A DNA stretch of 64,000 nt, taken from assembly GCA_006538405.1 (NCBI GenBank), contig BJKQ01000002.1, positions 806,001 through 870,000 on the forward strand, read 5' to 3'. The position numbers and the translations under genes were made by a program. The notes under the pieces were generated by a model. That model saw only the letters and a program-made list of their open reading frames with translations. It was not told where the DNA came from and did not search any database. The DNA is from Hansfordia pulvinata. Taxonomy: Eukaryota > Ascomycota > Sordariomycetes > Xylariales. Shown here one piece after another: positions 48,099 to 58,213 of this stretch; the first letter of the stretch is position 1, and every line of letters begins with the position of its first letter.

Positions 48099-48543
48099 CT
48101 ACGGGACGTAGCATTTGCCATCGGATCCGCACGTCGGGAAGCCCTCCGGGCAGCACAGGGCCGGTTGGTTGGGGTCGGACTGAGGACAGCACCTGTGTGG
48201 CAGACGGTTAGCTTTCTGGACGGGCCGCCCCCTGGAAATAAAAACCACCACAACGATGGAAAATATCAGGCAATAGAACTCACAGAGGCTTGTCGTCAGA
48301 GCAGCAGTGCACGTTGTCGGTGCACAGCCGTGTGTTGCCGGTGCTCGGGCAGATCTCCTGGAGGGTCATCATGCCAGCACCGGGCCGGGCGCCGCTGATC
48401 GACTCGCCGAGGCTGCCTTCGACGCTGGCCCCCTGGGGCAGGGACGACGAGCGCGCCAGCACCGCCGGGATGCGGCCGGCCTCGACGCCGCCGCCCAGGG
48501 CGAGGCATGCGGCCAGCGTGGCAGTGAAGCTGGTGAACTGCAT
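48099..48543 (-). CDS. Small secreted cysteine-rich protein, effector-like
   Basis: Two exons: 48543-48284 and 48192-48099, with a 91-nt intron (48283-48193) starting GTGAGT, with CTAAC about 16 nt before the CACACAG acceptor. 117 residues. Signal peptide about 1-22 (FTATLAACLALGGGVEA). The mature protein has ten Cys, all after residue 64, at 65, 74, 80, 81, 88, 89, 100, 101, 108 and 114, so three CC pairs, with a granulin-like CCPEGFPTC segment. A second in-frame acceptor 39 nt upstream (TTTCCAG) would add 13 residues. An even Cys count, small size and secretion are usual for apoplastic effectors or antimicrobial proteins. No family assigned. On the minus strand TATAATAA lies about 180 nt upstream of the start. 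Confidence 0.8.
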
Positions 48544-50413
48544 CTTGTTCTTCTTTCCTTGTCCTCCTGCTGCTCTGCGTGGGGTTCTCGAGATGAGCGG
48601 ACTGGGGGTGCAGCAGTTTCGAGATGGGAATATGGGGATTGTTCGATATTGCGAAAGGGCTACGGGGAAAAGAAGAGCGGGTAGGGATCGACAGTCGCAG
48701 CGAGCGGGATGCGGTAGTTATTATACGAGTAGGGCAGAGGAACAAAGACGCTGCTGGGTGAAGTACGATTATGCAGAAGCCCTTCTTTGTCGCTCCAATC
48801 GCGTTGCTTGACCAGGCCGCACACCTGTGATTTGTGACCAACTTCGGATCCCTCAAGCCTGTGCAGTTTCATAACTTATGCCTGGCCCTGCCGAGCCAGG
48901 AGCCGGGGCTCTGATCCCTTCCTCGTATCGTTGCTGCTATTGCCGGGTCCCTGGAACTGCGTGCCTGTCTGCTCGGCAGCTTCATGGCTCGGCGGCACGT
49001 CGCCTTGCCAGTTCCCCATCTACCCGGCACAGCCAGGAACGACTTTTCTCGAGTCTAGAACTCGGGTTCGGCAGTCTGGGACAAGGGCGCGAATCCTTGG
49101 CCTGGGAAACGTGCTGCCATTAGGCTGGGCTTGGTATGGTAAGCCGTAATCCTATTCCGAGTTTAATCAGAAGCGACATGGGGCCTGAACTTGCTTTGCA
49201 AACGATGATCCGACGACGGCCGTGTGCGGCTCAGGTCGCGCCAAGGTACGCTGTTGGTTGGACACTGTCGTCGAAGAAAGAAAGTACTCGTATGCATCAG
49301 AGACCAGAAGGGTCCCAACCAGTCACACAGTCTCCCATTGTGCCCGAGGAACCACGCGACTGTCATCTCTGTGGCGTGGCACCTCGTACGCGTCGTCGAC
49401 CGCGAATGGACCCGTACTACTCGTGGCCCTGTGCGCCCCGTGGGTGCCCATGGGCTGCCCCACCATGGCCCACGGAACTGGCTCATATTAGCCCAGCGTG
49501 CCCAGCCATCCATGCCTGTCCTCCGCTGCATCACAGCCTTGAGACTGTTCACACAAGTCTGGCCGGGCTCGCGACCCTGGCAGGAGTGGGCTCCTATACT
49601 GCGTACGAGTACTCTTATGAGAGTCTGGAGAAGGAGGGGCAGGCTCGCAGTACAACTACTCGTGATGGGGTTTTGCTTTTTCGACCGATCCAGGCTTGCA
49701 AGGCTCGGGGGGACCGTGTCACCAAATTGGGCAAAATGGGCCAGCTGGTTCAGCTGCAGCGGGGCCAGGGATATGATTGAGAGTGACCGCAATTCCTTGG
49801 CCATGCTGCGCTTGTATGGTTGACATTCGTGTCGTTCAGGGGTGAGGAGGGGGCCTTCGAAGTCCTAACTAGGACACGGCACGGACTTATTCAAATGCTC
49901 GCTCTCGGTCGTATGAGTGAGAGTGCCTGTGCGCACGTGGCCTGTTAAACCAACAGCCCCCGGCCAATCCCGCATGTGTCGCCATGAGGCCAAAAGCCTT
50001 TGAAAGTCATCCGCCGCAAATAGTACCATGTTTTCGCATGGCAAGGACGAGGGATGTCGAGACAAGATAGTCGCTGTTGGCTGGATGGGGGACGGGAGTT
50101 TGTTAGTGCCAACCCGAAGCCCCCAAGCCCCAACACTCCCTGCGTTTGATTAGCCTGGCGGCTACAATCCAGATTTGGCGACCAACAAAATATAACAAAA
50201 TAGGTCACACCTTCGCAGACTCATTAAGATCATACACACTCAGGGCTGTTGTTGGCTCAATGTGGGACTCATAACCGCTGATTGCATGACCAACGAAACC
50301 AGCCTCATGTGGTCATGCCGGCAGGGATGAAACACGCGAGCTGCGGTCGGGTTCTCGCAACGATGCCAAATGGGTTGGGAGTGCCCAACGCGTTCGCCTA
50401 GCGAGCACGAAAA
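48544..50413. other. Intergenic, about 1.9 kb
   Basis: No gene recognised. Contains the promoter of the cysteine-rich protein gene at its left and the 3' flank of the sirtuin gene at its right. TACGAGTA/TACTCGTA octamers at 48724, 49285 and 49604. Confidence 0.5.
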
Positions 50414-51371
50414 CTAGGCGGCGTTACCTTGCGCGTCCATCTTCCCGACGACGCCCTCGAAGAGCTGCGGCAGGATCTCGGCGGCGTCGCCCTGGAAGAA
50501 GAAGTCCTGGCGAGACAGCTCGGCAGCCGAACCTGGGTCCATGTTCACAACCGCGATGGCCGCGCCCCGTCTCTTGGCCACACGGATGTAGTGGCTGGCC
50601 GACGTCAGGGCAGCTGCGGTCCCGACGACGAGCATCAGGTCAATCGGCCCGTCGGCTAGCCAGCGATCCACGCGGTCGAGCATGTCCTCGTCCAGAGATT
50701 CGCCGAACCAGACGACGTCGGGCCTCAGCAGGCTCTTCTCGCAGCCAGGGCACTGGGGCAGGTCTGGGGTCTTGATGTCCGGGACGGGCTGGTTGGGATC
50801 CAGCAGTGGCATGACCTGGTCCGCGGGGAAATCATCGGCAGCGGGCGCGAGGGCGGGGCACAGAGGGTCGCGCAGGTTGCTGCGGTCACTGTAGCCACAT
50901 TCACTTGCACATCTGACATCGAGGATACAGCCGTGCAGGTGGTGGAGGTTGTCGGGTGGGTGGCCCGCGCGAGGAGAGAGGCCTACTCGTAGACAGGCGC
51001 AGGGCCGAGTCAGTTGGGATGGAGATGGCGAGATGAGGAGAGCTCGACTTACCGTCGACGTTCTGGGTCAAACACATGAAGCCGTCCATCTTGGCGGCAG
51101 CCAGAGCAGCGAGGGCATAGTGGCCGCGATTGGGGAAGACCTTGATGGCCATGTGGCGGCGCCAGGCGTAGAAGAGCCAGACCAAGGCCGGGTCCGCGGC
51201 GAAGGCCTCGGGGGTGGCGAGCGAGGTCGAGTCGTGGTTGCGCCAGAGGCCGCCGGCGCCGCGAAAAGTGGGCAGACCGGAGGCGGCGGAGAGGCCGGCG
51301 CCGCAAAGGGCCAGCACCCGCCTGCTGGAGCCGAGCAGGGCGCGGAATTCGGCGACGGATGTGCGGGGCAT
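50414..51371 (-). CDS. Class III sirtuin (SIRT5-like NAD-dependent deacylase)
   Basis: Two exons: 51371-51053 and 50982-50414, with a 70-nt intron (51052-50983). 295 residues. Sirtuin signatures: GAGLSAASGLPTFRG (24-38) and TQNVD (102-106) for NAD binding, catalytic His at about 123 in HLHGC, zinc Cys in RCASEC and QCPGC, VVGTAAAL and NMDPG for NAD. The class III signature Y-x-x-R is present as Tyr68 and Arg71 in FYAWRRHM. In SIRT5 these residues bind the carboxylate of succinyl-, malonyl- and glutaryl-lysine. The enzyme may therefore remove acidic acyl groups rather than acetyl, which is an inference from that motif. The 3' splice site is formed by a copy of the window's dispersed octamer. 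No clear mitochondrial presequence is seen at the chosen start. Confidence 0.92.
50983..51052 (-). other. Sirtuin intron, acceptor inside octamer
   Basis: GTAAGT donor at 51052; acceptor TAG at 50985-50983. The octamer TACGAGTA (minus strand, 50991-50984) overlaps the acceptor. Splicing here restores NVDG-LSPRAGHPPDNLHHLHGC in phase. Confidence 0.88.
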
Positions 51372-52879
51372 CGGGGGCGGCTGGAGCGCGTGTCTCCGGG
51401 ACAGCGTCGGCGAGGGGTTCGCGGGCGGGCTCAGGATGGGAGATCGACCTGCAAACAGACCGATCGGTGGCAGGGGTTTGGTTTGCCACTGGGGGTGTCC
51501 CGACTACTCGTACGTGGGCATGGGATTGCCGGAGCCTTGGGCTGTGTTGCGTCCAAGTCGAAGCTGTAGATCAAGTTGGCACGAGCGGATGTTGTGGAGG
51601 GACGGTCTTTGCGGGGCAGGCCGGCGACAACATCGAGACATCAAATGGATCAAATCCGATGGAGGTTGCCGTCGTTACATTCAGGCCATGTGCACTTGCC
51701 CTCCCAAGCCAAGCCAAGCCGGCCCTTCCACTGCCCCAAGCGCGCCTTTACAAAGCCGATGCAGCACCAACCTATGAATCAGCCTCAATTTAAGAAGACC
51801 AGCTTCTCACAACGCTGCGCTACTGAGGTGGTCGCGCCCGCCTCCCTGACTCGTACGAGTACACCTGGCAAGTGCCAGTGCTTCTAACGGGAGACGACCA
51901 GACCGGACATGGATTTCCAATGACATGAACGACGTTCGAAAGTTTCACATATCAGTGCGCGTACCTACGAGTACTGAGGTATCGTTGATCCACGTGGTGG
52001 TCAAAGTCAGCCCAGTCATGCAGGTACTGAGCGACATCACTACCTATACTAGGTATCTAAGGGACCTACGGAAGGGGAGTACTCATATCCATTCATTGCA
52101 ACCAAGGCGATCGGGCAGGTGGCCAGATCAGTAATGCAAGGTATCTATGTACTGTACATTGGATAGGTACATGTATCGATCTCGATATCCCGCATACCGG
52201 AGGGGTTCCTGCCGGTTATCCGTAGAAATGGCTGCGAATGGCAGGGCAAGACCGGATACGTGCACGAAGCTGAAGAGCGAAAAAGCCATCGAAAACAGGG
52301 CAGGAACAAGGCAGGGAGGCAGGGGCCGGCGGTGGATATGGGGCAGTCGCGGCAGGGCTGCGGCGCTGCAGCTGGCTATGACGTGGGACATGTCAACATC
52401 CCGGGCCGGGGCCCAATCGGCGCCGGACAAGCTTTACGGGGAAACGCGCCACTCCGGCATAGCGTCGGCCTAGCCCTGCTGGTGCCTTGCTTGGTGCCCT
52501 GCTGGTGCCCGCCTCTCAATCTCCTGTCACCACCGCCCAGGTAATGAGGTAGGTATACGCGTATGTGGTACTCGTAGAACACGGGCCGGCATTGGATGAT
52601 GACAGGGCCCCGTACCTATGGATCCGTAACCCATCGGACCACCGTCCCAGCGGCGGACCTGTTGCTCCTCAACCGATCGACCCCACGATGCGCGCACCAC
52701 CGGGGCTCGGTCGACATGATGGCTCGAGATGGCTGGATATAAACACCACGCCAGGGCCATCCCGCACCAGACTCCCCCTTTCCCTCCTGGCCTGCCTGTC
52801 CTGTCCTCACCCCCCTCCAACCGTCCTGACCTCGCACAGCCTCGTCGGTCCTCGCCGCCGACTACTTCCACCCGGCGCA
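51372..52879. other. Divergent promoter region, sirtuin and phosphatase
   Basis: No gene recognised in 1.5 kb. The two flanking genes are transcribed away from each other. Octamers at 51505, 51854, 51966 and 52569. Confidence 0.5.
52738..52743 (+). promoter_or_regulatory. TATA box candidate
   Basis: TATAAA, 137 nt upstream of the phosphatase start at 52880, in otherwise GC-rich sequence. Spacing suits a TATA element with a short 5' UTR. Confidence 0.45.
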
Positions 52880-54331
52880 ATGTCTGGCTCCTCTACCCCC
52901 TCCAGGCCCAGCATGAAGCTGGCTCTGCCCGTCGCCGTCGCTCTCATGAGCACCGCCGCCTCGGCAACCAACGCCCTCTACTCAACCTACTCCTTCAACC
53001 CCCTCGAGCACCTCGCGGGGAACGCCCCCTACTTTGAGCCCAAAGACCCCGCCGTCTCCCCTCTGAGCCCCCAGGGCTGCAAGCCCGCCCGCGCCGCCTA
53101 CCTCAGCCGCCACGCCGCCATCTACGCCAACGACTTCGACTACGAGGAGTATATCGAGCCCTTCTTCGAGAAGCTGCACAACAACTCCGACATCGACTGG
53201 TCCACCATCCCCTCCCTGAGCTTCCTCAAGGGCTGGGACGCCCCCATCAGCGACGCCGAGATCTCCCTCCTCACCCGTGTCGGCAAACTCGAGGCCGCCC
53301 AGCTCGGCGTCTCCCTGTCCTTCCGCTACCCCAACCTGCGCCTGCCCGCCCACGTCTGGACCTCGTCTGCCGAGCGCACCGTCAAGTCGGCCGAGGCCCT
53401 GGCCCGTGGTTTCGAGAAGGAGGACGACGACATCCGCGTCCTCAGCATCTACGAATCCAAAGAGTCCGGCGCCAACAGCCTGACTCCTTACAAGGCCTGC
53501 CCCGCCTACTCGGGCGCCGCCGGCAGCGACAAGACCAAGACCTACTTGGAAAAGTTCACCAAGCCGATCAAGGCCCGCCTCAATGCCGCCGCCCCCTCCT
53601 TCAACTTCACCTCCAACGATGTCTTCGGCATGATGGAGGTCTGCGGGTACGAGACCGTCATCCGTGGCGCCTCTCCCTTCTGCAACCTCGACCTCTTCAG
53701 CCCCGACGACTGGCTGGGCTGGGAGTACACCTCCGACATCATGTACCACTACAACAGTGGCTACGGCAGCCCGGTCGCCGGCTACGCTGGCCTGCCCTGG
53801 CTGAACGCCACTGCCGACCTCCTCCTCGCTGACAAGTCCGACGAGGACCTCTACATCAGCTTCACCCACCGCGAGCTGCCCCCCATGGTCGTTGTTGCCA
53901 TGGGCCTGTTCAACAACTCGCAGTACGGCGGCTCCGAGGCCACAATCAACGACACCATGCCGCTGGACCGTATCAACCACCGCCGTGCCTGGAAGAGCTC
54001 CAACCTGCTCCCCTTCCTGGGCAACCTGGCGATTGAGCGTCTCGACTGCTCTGGGAGCCACGGGTTCGAGGACGGCGAGTACTACCGCATTCTGGTCAAC
54101 AACTCGCCCCAGCCGCTGCCCGGCTGCGATGATGGGCCCGGCACCAGCTGCACCAGGACCGGCTTCCAGGACTACGTGCGCGGCCGCGTCGAGAAATTCA
54201 CGGGATTCACCGAGCAGTGCGGCGTCCAGTACAAGAACTCGACCGACCAACTCACCATCTACGCCGACCAGGGCCTCGGGAACGGCACCCTTGTCGGCAA
54301 GAGGTACGAGGCCTTTCCGGAGGCCAACTAG
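52880..54331 (+). CDS. Secreted histidine-acid-phosphatase-like protein
   Basis: One exon, 483 residues from ATG 52880 or 472 from ATG 52913. The second start gives a compact signal peptide (MKLALPVAVALMSTAASA). The frame is open further upstream to 52565 but that part has no secretory character. The mature protein resembles fungal histidine acid phosphatases and phytase relatives: YLSRHAAIYAND at the place of the RHGxRxP active site (Arg77-His78), ERTVKSAEALARGF, FGMMEVCGYE, LFSPDDWLGWEY and FTHRELPPMVVVAMGLF near the C-terminus (His330, followed by Arg-Glu instead of Asp). Several N-x-S/T sites fit secretion. The second active-site Arg is not seen, so activity is uncertain. The family hydrolyses phosphate monoesters outside the cell. 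Confidence 0.85.
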   Translation: MSGSSTPSRPSMKLALPVAVALMSTAASATNALYSTYSFNPLEHLAGNAPYFEPKDPAVSPLSPQGCKPARAAYLSRHAAIYANDFDYEEYIEPFFEKLHNNSDIDWSTIPSLSFLKGWDAPISDAEISLLTRVGKLEAAQLGVSLSFRYPNLRLPAHVWTSSAERTVKSAEALARGFEKEDDDIRVLSIYESKESGANSLTPYKACPAYSGAAGSDKTKTYLEKFTKPIKARLNAAAPSFNFTSNDVFGMMEVCGYETVIRGASPFCNLDLFSPDDWLGWEYTSDIMYHYNSGYGSPVAGYAGLPWLNATADLLLADKSDEDLYISFTHRELPPMVVVAMGLFNNSQYGGSEATINDTMPLDRINHRRAWKSSNLLPFLGNLAIERLDCSGSHGFEDGEYYRILVNNSPQPLPGCDDGPGTSCTRTGFQDYVRGRVEKFTGFTEQCGVQYKNSTDQLTIYADQGLGNGTLVGKRYEAFPEAN

Positions 54332-54945
54332 AGCCAGACACCGCAATGAGTTGCTAGATAGAGTTTACGAGATTACGTCTTAATGTTACACCTAATGTCT
54401 ATCAAGTCGCGTCAAACAATGACCGGGAAAAACCTACCGGTGTTCTCTCGTTGCCCAGCCCAGGAACTGCGTGGAGTCAGCGTGCAGAACTGCTACTCTG
54501 ACGGCCCTGTGCGCTATGTATCTGAATTGGTGATTTGCATATTTTCCCAAGTGAGCGGCCATATGGCATACTTAGTTGTGAATAGGCCGATACAACCCTG
54601 GCTCGCGGAGAGGATCTGCCCAGATGCAGGATAACTACCGGCGTGGAAGATCCACAGCCTCCGATCAATACACGGTGTCGACCAAAAAACTCGGTACAGC
54701 CGCGAGAGCGTCTGCTTGCTTTCGCAAGTACACATTTGATATCTGATTTACATGTTCTTCGACTATTCAACAAGCCCGGCACGGGAGTGGTGACTGCAGT
54801 TCTCCATCAGCACCGAAGCACCCCTTCGATCGAGCGAATCTGACCATACACAGAGAGAATGAGAAGACCATAATAATCAACTTGCCACCAAGAACGCCTC
54901 ACCTCGGCCCGGATCCGCACAGTACTCACGACCCTGCCCAGCCAT
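54332..54945. other. Intergenic between convergent genes
   Basis: No gene recognised. 3' flanks of the phosphatase-like gene (plus) and the charged membrane protein gene (minus). Confidence 0.5.
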
Positions 54946-56381
54946 TCACTCCTCGAAGTCCCAGCAGTCCTCGACATCGTCAAGGTCAACCTCCCGCCGA
55001 GGAACCCTATAGTCGCGAGGATCCCTGCGCGGGCGGCCTTGATCTCTACCCGGACCACCACGACCCTGTCCGCCGCCACCTCGCGGTCCTCTTGGACCGC
55101 CGTAGTCCTGACCACCACCACCACTGCGCTGCCCCCTTGACCTCCGTATCCCCCCTCGTCATCATCATAGCCCCCGCCCCCGCCTCGGCGCGGCTGTCCT
55201 CGACCGCCACGGTCCTCGCCGCCACCACCACGCGAGTCGGACCGCCCAAGGTCGTAGTAGTCGTACCCGCCGCCACCTCCGTTGCCGCCGCCGTACGTGT
55301 AGACAGGCACACGCACCATCTGGCGCTCGGGCTGCTCATAGCGCGGGTCTCCCTTGCCCTCACCCTTGCTCCCGTCCTCATCGTCGACATAGCGCCTTTC
55401 ACGACGGGCACCGCCACCACCTCCGCCCTGCTTCTCCTCGGGCTCATCATCGACATACCACCTCGCTCTAGCCGGAGCCTTCGGGGCCTTTTGCTGCGGC
55501 TTCTTCATGGCGCTTTTGAGGGGCGGCAGGGGACCGGAGCCGTAGTCAATGTCACGGGGCGGTGGCGCCTCGAGCATCAGGCGAGCATCTTGGAGCATCC
55601 TGCCTGCAGGACCGGCCTCAAGGGCGGGAAACGAGTTTCTTTGGTAGCCCTGTTCCTTTCCGCCGCCGCCGCCCCCCCGCTCTTGGCTTCCACCCCTTTC
55701 CCGGTCCTCGCTACCGCGTCGGCGACCAATCTTTTTGAGGTGCTCATCGACATCCTCTCGGCCCTTCTTGCGATGGTACATCTCCTGTTTCTCTTGGTGG
55801 CTGTCGACCTTGTCCATGACCTTATTCCAGCCCTTGTTGATGCCGTAGGCTGCGGCACCAATGGACGCGAAAAGGACGAGCGAGGTAGCGACTGTGTTGG
55901 CAGGGCCGGGTCTTCCAAACGTCACCACGCGTGGCTGCCCCGGGGGCGGTTCTGGTTGGTTATCTTCCTGCTCTTGCTTCAGACGCTTGCGTTCGAATTC
56001 CTCCTCTCTCGCCTTGTTCTTGGCGATTTGTTTGGCTGTCAGCTTGGCCGTCTTCGACGCAATCTTCTTAGCCTGGGCCTCGGAACGGGAGCGCGATCGA
56101 GAGCGGGAGCGGGAGCCTCCGTCGCTGCCACTGCTGTCGTATGAGGAGCGGCGGCGTGCTGACCGACTGCGCTCGCGCCGGGAAGAATAGTAGTCGTCGG
56201 GACCGCGGGAGGAGCGGCGGTGGCCACCGCGTGACCGAGATCGATAGTACCCGCCATCTGAGTCACCGTCAGAGAGGGAGTCGTAATCGTCGGCTGGCCC
56301 GTGGTGATGAGAGTCATGGGCCGCGGCGCCATGATGCACGTCGTGGGGCATGTCGTCGCCGGGGCCCGCATCGTCTGACAT
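54946..56381 (-). CDS. Charged RS/Gly-rich membrane protein, apparent frameshift
   Basis: One exon from ATG 56381 (MSDDAGPGDDMPHD) to a stop at 54946 after restoring one base; about 478 residues. Order: His/Asp-rich N-terminus; Arg-Ser-rich stretch (RSRSRSRSRS); basic helix with AKKIASKTAKLTAKQIAKNK; one hydrophobic segment (TVATSLVLFASIGAAAYGI); charged helix; Gly-rich C-terminus ending PRREVDLDDVEDCWDFEE. The frame break lies between 55155 and 55125, near a run of six C (55150-55155): before it the protein is Gly/Tyr/Asp-rich, after it the same composition (QRSGGGGQDYGGPRGPRG) continues only in another frame. I do not know the function. RS and GGR-like composition recalls RNA-binding proteins, but the hydrophobic segment suggests membrane anchoring. 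Confidence 0.7.
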
Positions 56382-58213
56382 GATGAAGCTGTTGAATCCG
56401 GAATGTGCGTTTCTGACGATATAGTAGACAGGACAGACACCTGTCGTAAAGGGAGGCGAGATGAGAGTGCGGGTTACTAAGAGAGCTGTCTCCGCTAGAG
56501 ACGTTGTATGCGGGTGATGGCTTATTGAATGCAAGGCCAGGTAGGCTACTAAGAGCAGCAAGGGACGTGCGTGGATGGTGAGAAATGGAGGCTTTGGGCT
56601 GGCAAGACGTTTCGGATAAACAAGGCAAAGGAGACGACGCCTGCGCGCTTGGTTGTTTCTTGTTTCTCGTTGCGGTGGCCAGCCACGCGTCTCAAAAACG
56701 TCGGGGCGGCGGATGAGCAAGGAGAGGCAGACCGCGGTACGGAGCGGCGGGGAGTAGAAGGGACGAGGGAAACCAAGAAGACCAGCCTTGGGGGAAGCAA
56801 AGCAAAGGAGAGATAGAAAGCAAGGCGAGAGGGTCGGGGCTAGGAGGTCTTAGAAGATGACCCTGAGAGCTGGCCGAAAGGGGAAGCCTCCAACAGCTTA
56901 ACCGCACGGGGACGAGTGATGGCTGACGGCAGGCGCTTCCCACGGGAAGGCAGACAGCAGGCGCGGGCAGGTACGGAATCTCTTGGCTTACGCAGTACCG
57001 GCTGGCAGCCGCCTCCAGGGTGTGTACCTGAGCCAGGACTGGGCCATGTCACGCATCCATTACGCAGCGATGGACTGGAGGACTGGAGGGACGTCAGGAG
57101 GATCGTGATACCCGGCCCGGGCAGCTCGTGGCTGTGGGTGTGTGAGTGCCAGCTCAGGCAGGTAGCTACACACCACCTCCAGGTAAGCTCCCTCCTCCCG
57201 TCAATGCGCGCGGCTTCAGGAGACACACCAGCCAGCGCCTGCCTGGGAGACGGTCGACGGGCCGTGGCTGGGCCAAGTCCACAAGTCCATAAGTCCACGG
57301 GGGAGGCCGAGCGGGAGGCGCCTGGAGCAGGGCGATGGCCTGCGATCCACCCCGGATCCTGCTTTGGATTCCTCCAACGTCGCGGAACGTGAAACCCATG
57401 CACGATGATGTAAATATAGAAATGCGCCCGTGGCAGGCGCGACGGGAAACAAGAAATGGCCCGTGCACCCTGCCTCTCCCACTAGAATGAGCGAGTACCT
57501 CATGGGCAGGATTGGGCGTGGGACTACATATACCCGACGCTCAGGCACACGCCTGGCGACGCGATCGGCAGGATTCCAAGTGCCCGTTCTCCCCGGCTGT
57601 CCCCATCTCGATTGGCTGAGCGACGATACCGAGAGCCCTCTCATTTCCTGCCTCTGCCCAGCTCCCCAGCGTTCTGGGACAAACCCCAGCACCCGCATGT
57701 CCAGCATGAACCCTGGTCATGCGGCCTTTTGGTGCTGCTCGTCGCTTGCAAGCGCACCAACGTTTCTGCGCATCACACCCGCTCGTTTCCTATCCGCCGA
57801 GTGGGCACTCAGACAGAGGCTGGGCCTCAGTCGTGGTCCCTGAATTCATCCATAGGCCCCTGACCACCAACACCAAACAGGCTATCGTAGAAACGGCCGA
57901 CTCGGCCTAGGATGGCTACTCGCTCTGGTCTTATATTGGCCGTCTTTTTTTTCCAAGAAAACCCCGGTTGCCCTGAGACAAAGCCAGGTCCCTGCCTCTA
58001 GGCCTTAGACATGCGTCTGAGACACCGTACTGTGCATCGCTTGGTTCAGTGTCTTCGTTTCTAGGCAGTCCCCGTAAGCCGATAAGCGCGGCATGCTTTG
58101 AGCTTATCACGACGTCTCATCGCCCACTGTAGCACAGATTACCAGTTCTATTTCAGCTATGGCCTCCGCCCAAAATATATGGCTAATATCCCGTCAAGAA
58201 ATACGTCATTCAT
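56382..58213. other. Intergenic, about 1.8 kb
   Basis: No gene recognised. Left part is the promoter of the charged membrane protein, right part the 3' flank of the Elg1-like gene. Confidence 0.5.

Noticed and set aside
48099..48543. Hydrophobin interpretation of the cysteine-rich protein
   Set aside because: Hydrophobins have eight Cys with two CC pairs. This one has ten with three CC pairs and lacks the hydrophobic loops.
52982..54346. 454-residue open frame antisense to the phosphatase-like gene
   Set aside because: It mirrors the sense gene, is extremely Gly/Val-rich as expected from the complement of GC-rich third positions, and has no domain.
1573..55155. Programmed ribosomal frameshifting at the frame breaks
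   Set aside because: The breaks occur in unrelated genes, lack a common slippery heptamer, and the GT15 and Utp8 sites are not long homopolymers. Missing bases explain them more simply.
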